Shown: in pieces, positions 62,937-64,000 of the stretch | Layout of the letters: each line of letters begins with the position of its first letter | How positions within the stretch are numbered: position 1 is the first letter of the stretch | DNA from: Paenirhodobacter ferrireducens | GTDB taxonomy: Bacteria; Pseudomonadota; Alphaproteobacteria; Rhodobacterales; Rhodobacteraceae | DNA length: 64,000 nt | Assembly: GCF_004022265.1 (NCBI RefSeq) | Contig: NZ_SAVB01000002.1 | Span: 1 to 64,000, forward strand | Direction: 5' to 3' | The notes under the pieces: generated by a model | What the model was told of the DNA's origin: nothing | The model's input: only the letters and a program-made list of their open reading frames with translations | The model's database searches: none | Translations under genes and position numbers: made by a program

Positions 62937-63134
62937 TCAGGTTCTCCAGAACGGGCGCTGCGCTTCTGCCTGCGCCGCTTCCCGGGAGATGCCGATGTCG
63001 CGCAGCAGATGCGCATCGAGATGCGCAAGGGCCAGACGGGTGCGGCGGGTCTCGATCCGGCGCGTGACAAGGCGCAGCAGGGCCACGGCCTTGAGCGAGC
63101 GGAGAGACGAGCGGCGCAGCGTGAGCGACGACAT
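62937..63134 (-). CDS. DUF1127 domain protein
   Basis: A 65-residue arginine-rich protein. The C-terminal RRTRLALAHLDAHLLRDIGISREAAQAEAQRP contains the DUF1127 motif L..LdahlLrDIGisR (quoted in part: HLLRDIGISREAA). Such small proteins are abundant in alphaproteobacteria, where some affect RNA or phosphate homeostasis; the role here is unknown. It is divergent from a MocR-type regulator with 90 bp between starts and has its own terminator. Confidence 0.82.
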   Translation of the reverse strand: MSSLTLRRSSLRSLKAVALLRLVTRRIETRRTRLALAHLDAHLLRDIGISREAAQAEAQRPFWRT

Positions 63135-63149
63135 GGGGATACCCTTTTC

Positions 63150-63187
63150 TGTATTGATACAATCCTGTGATCTCTGGTATGGAGATC
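63150..63187. promoter_or_regulatory. Two inverted repeats and a TATAAT box in the DUF1127/MocR divergent promoter
   Basis: TGTATTGATACA (63150-63161) has five-base arms around TG. GATCTC-TGGTATG-GAGATC (63169-63187) has perfect six-base arms. TATAAT follows at 63189-63194 in the direction of the MocR gene, 31 bp before its GTG, with a poor -35 (TGTGAT at 63166). These are candidate operator and promoter elements, inferred from sequence. Confidence 0.5.
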
Positions 63188-63224
63188 CTATAATAAGCGT
63201 TACAATCCGTGCCAGGGAAACATT

Positions 63225-64000
63225 GTGACAGATACAAGTTGGAAACCTGACCTCTCACAGAACGCCGGACCGAAGTATCTGTCTCTGGTGCGGGCCCTGC
63301 GCGAAGGGGTGCGTCGGGGCGATCTTGCGCCGGGGGCGCGGCTGCCCACCGTGCGTGATCTGGCCTGGCGGCTGAGTGTTACGCCGGGCACCGTGGCGCG
63401 CGCGTATCAGATCGCCACGCAGGAAGGGCTGCTCGAGGCGGCTGTGGGGCGGGGCACGTTTGTATCGACACAATCGCGCCGCCTCGGCCCGACCGAGCCG
63501 CTCTATCGTCAGCCGCTCACCGATTGCGACGACGACGACGGCGTCGTCGATCTGCGCTCGCCGCAGCTGCCCGATGTTGGCCAGACCGAGGCGCTGAAGA
63601 CGGCGATGAGCGAGGCCGCCGAGAACCTTGGCCGGCAATATCTGGAATATCCCGGGCTGAGGCGCGACCTCTTTTGCCGCGAGGCGGTGATCGAGTGGTT
63701 CTCGGGCTATACTTTCGAGCCGATGATCTCGGCCGACGATCTGGTGCTGAGCCACGGCGGGCAGAACGGTATCAACATCGTGATGCAATGCTGCCTGCGC
63801 GGCGACCGTCCGGTGGTGCTGTGCGAAGAATTCGCCTATCCGGGCTTCCGCCACGCCGCGCGGCTGAACCGGGCCGAGGTGGTGCCGGTCGCGCTCGACG
63901 ACGAGGGGATGGTGCCGGCCGCACTCGATGCCGCCTGCAGGCGGTACGGCGGGCAGGTGGTCTGCGTCACCCCCGACGCGCAGAACCCGACGACGGTGCG
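63225..64000 (+). CDS. MocR/PdxR-type GntR regulator with aminotransferase domain, 5' part
   Basis: The gene runs off the right edge; 258 codons are present. Residues 15-80 form a GntR winged helix (LVRALREGVRRGDLAPGARLPTVRDLA, in part) ending in GRGTFVS. From about residue 85 the chain matches the fold-type I aminotransferase domain of MocR regulators (YLEYPGLRRDLFCREAV, LVLSHGGQNGINIVMQ, CEEFAYPGF), and stops at CVTPDAQNPTTV before the PLP lysine. The GTG at 63225 is the likely start; a TTG at 63223 is out of frame. These regulators sense PLP or amino compounds. It faces a DUF1127 gene. Confidence 0.88.
   Translation, partial: MTDTSWKPDLSQNAGPKYLSLVRALREGVRRGDLAPGARLPTVRDLAWRLSVTPGTVARAYQIATQEGLLEAAVGRGTFVSTQSRRLGPTEPLYRQPLTDCDDDDGVVDLRSPQLPDVGQTEALKTAMSEAAENLGRQYLEYPGLRRDLFCREAVIEWFSGYTFEPMISADDLVLSHGGQNGINIVMQCCLRGDRPVVLCEEFAYPGFRHAARLNRAEVVPVALDDEGMVPAALDAACRRYGGQVVCVTPDAQNPTTV

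Overview
The window looks like a chromosomal segment of a GC-rich alphaproteobacterium of the Rhodobacterales (Rhodobacteraceae-like). The evidence is very high GC with strongly GC-biased third positions, an aglREFGAK alpha-glucoside locus, a che operon laid out like Rhodobacter cheOp1, RTX-Hint proteins, a TTAA-N7-TTAA CtrA-type box, DUF1127 beside a MocR regulator, and short intergenic GC-rich inverted repeats. It is mostly ordinary metabolic genome with a few accessory islands. No phage, plasmid, CRISPR or defence locus was seen. One IS3-family element is cut by the left edge.

Layout. 1-108: end of an IS3-family element. 0.2-1.1 kb: bluB under a cobalamin riboswitch. 1.3-5.6 kb: agmatinase, DUF1499, DUF475 and an FMN glutamate-synthase-like protein. 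5.6-7.1 kb: manC. 7.2-12.6 kb: a Tat-exported molybdenum hydroxylase with a 2Fe-2S subunit and a triheme cytochrome c, divergent from an XdhC-like maturation protein. 12.6-14.6 kb: malQ. 14.7-18.1 kb: FAD monooxygenase with DUF2783, a divergent LuxR regulator and an HpcH/HpaI aldolase. 18.3-22.5 kb: an unidentified membrane protein, an ALDH7-type dehydrogenase and an aminotransferase. 22.6-24.0 kb: GT25 glycosyltransferase and dgkA. 24.3-24.7 kb: two tandem tRNA-Lys(CTT) genes. 24.7-29.7 kb: a chemotaxis operon (cheS-like, cheY, cheA, cheW, cheR, cheY, cheT-like). 29.8-39.7 kb: alpha-glucoside uptake and hydrolysis (aglR-bgl-glk divergent from aglEFGAK). 39.7-45.6 kb: CorC-like protein, xerD, two conserved unknowns, and divergent aroK-aroB. 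45.9-48.5 kb: peroxiredoxin, aqpZ, lipA. 49.3-56.5 kb: three consecutive RTX-Hint proteins. 56.6-62.4 kb: a BMP-type ABC transporter fused in one operon to a cytosine-deaminase-family enzyme. 62.5-64 kb: a small unknown protein, DUF1127 and a MocR-type regulator cut by the right edge.

How genes work together. AglEFGK would import alpha-glucosides, AglA and the GH1 enzyme would release glucose, and Glk would phosphorylate it; a LacI-type AglR with two matching operators sits between the divergent arms. The che operon codes a full CheA-CheW-CheY core with two candidate signal-termination accessories (CheS-like STAS protein, CheT/CheZ-like protein) but no cheB, cheD or receptor gene. The 56.6-62.4 kb operon couples uptake of a nucleobase or nucleoside to deamination, and the deaminase lacks the aspartate that makes E. 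coli CodA reject 5-methylcytosine.

Most noteworthy: the probable 5-methylcytosine deaminase operon; the RTX-Hint trio with a perfect CtrA-type box; and the che operon with CheS/CheT-like genes. Calls rest on reading the translated sequence and on recalled family motifs; no database search was run.
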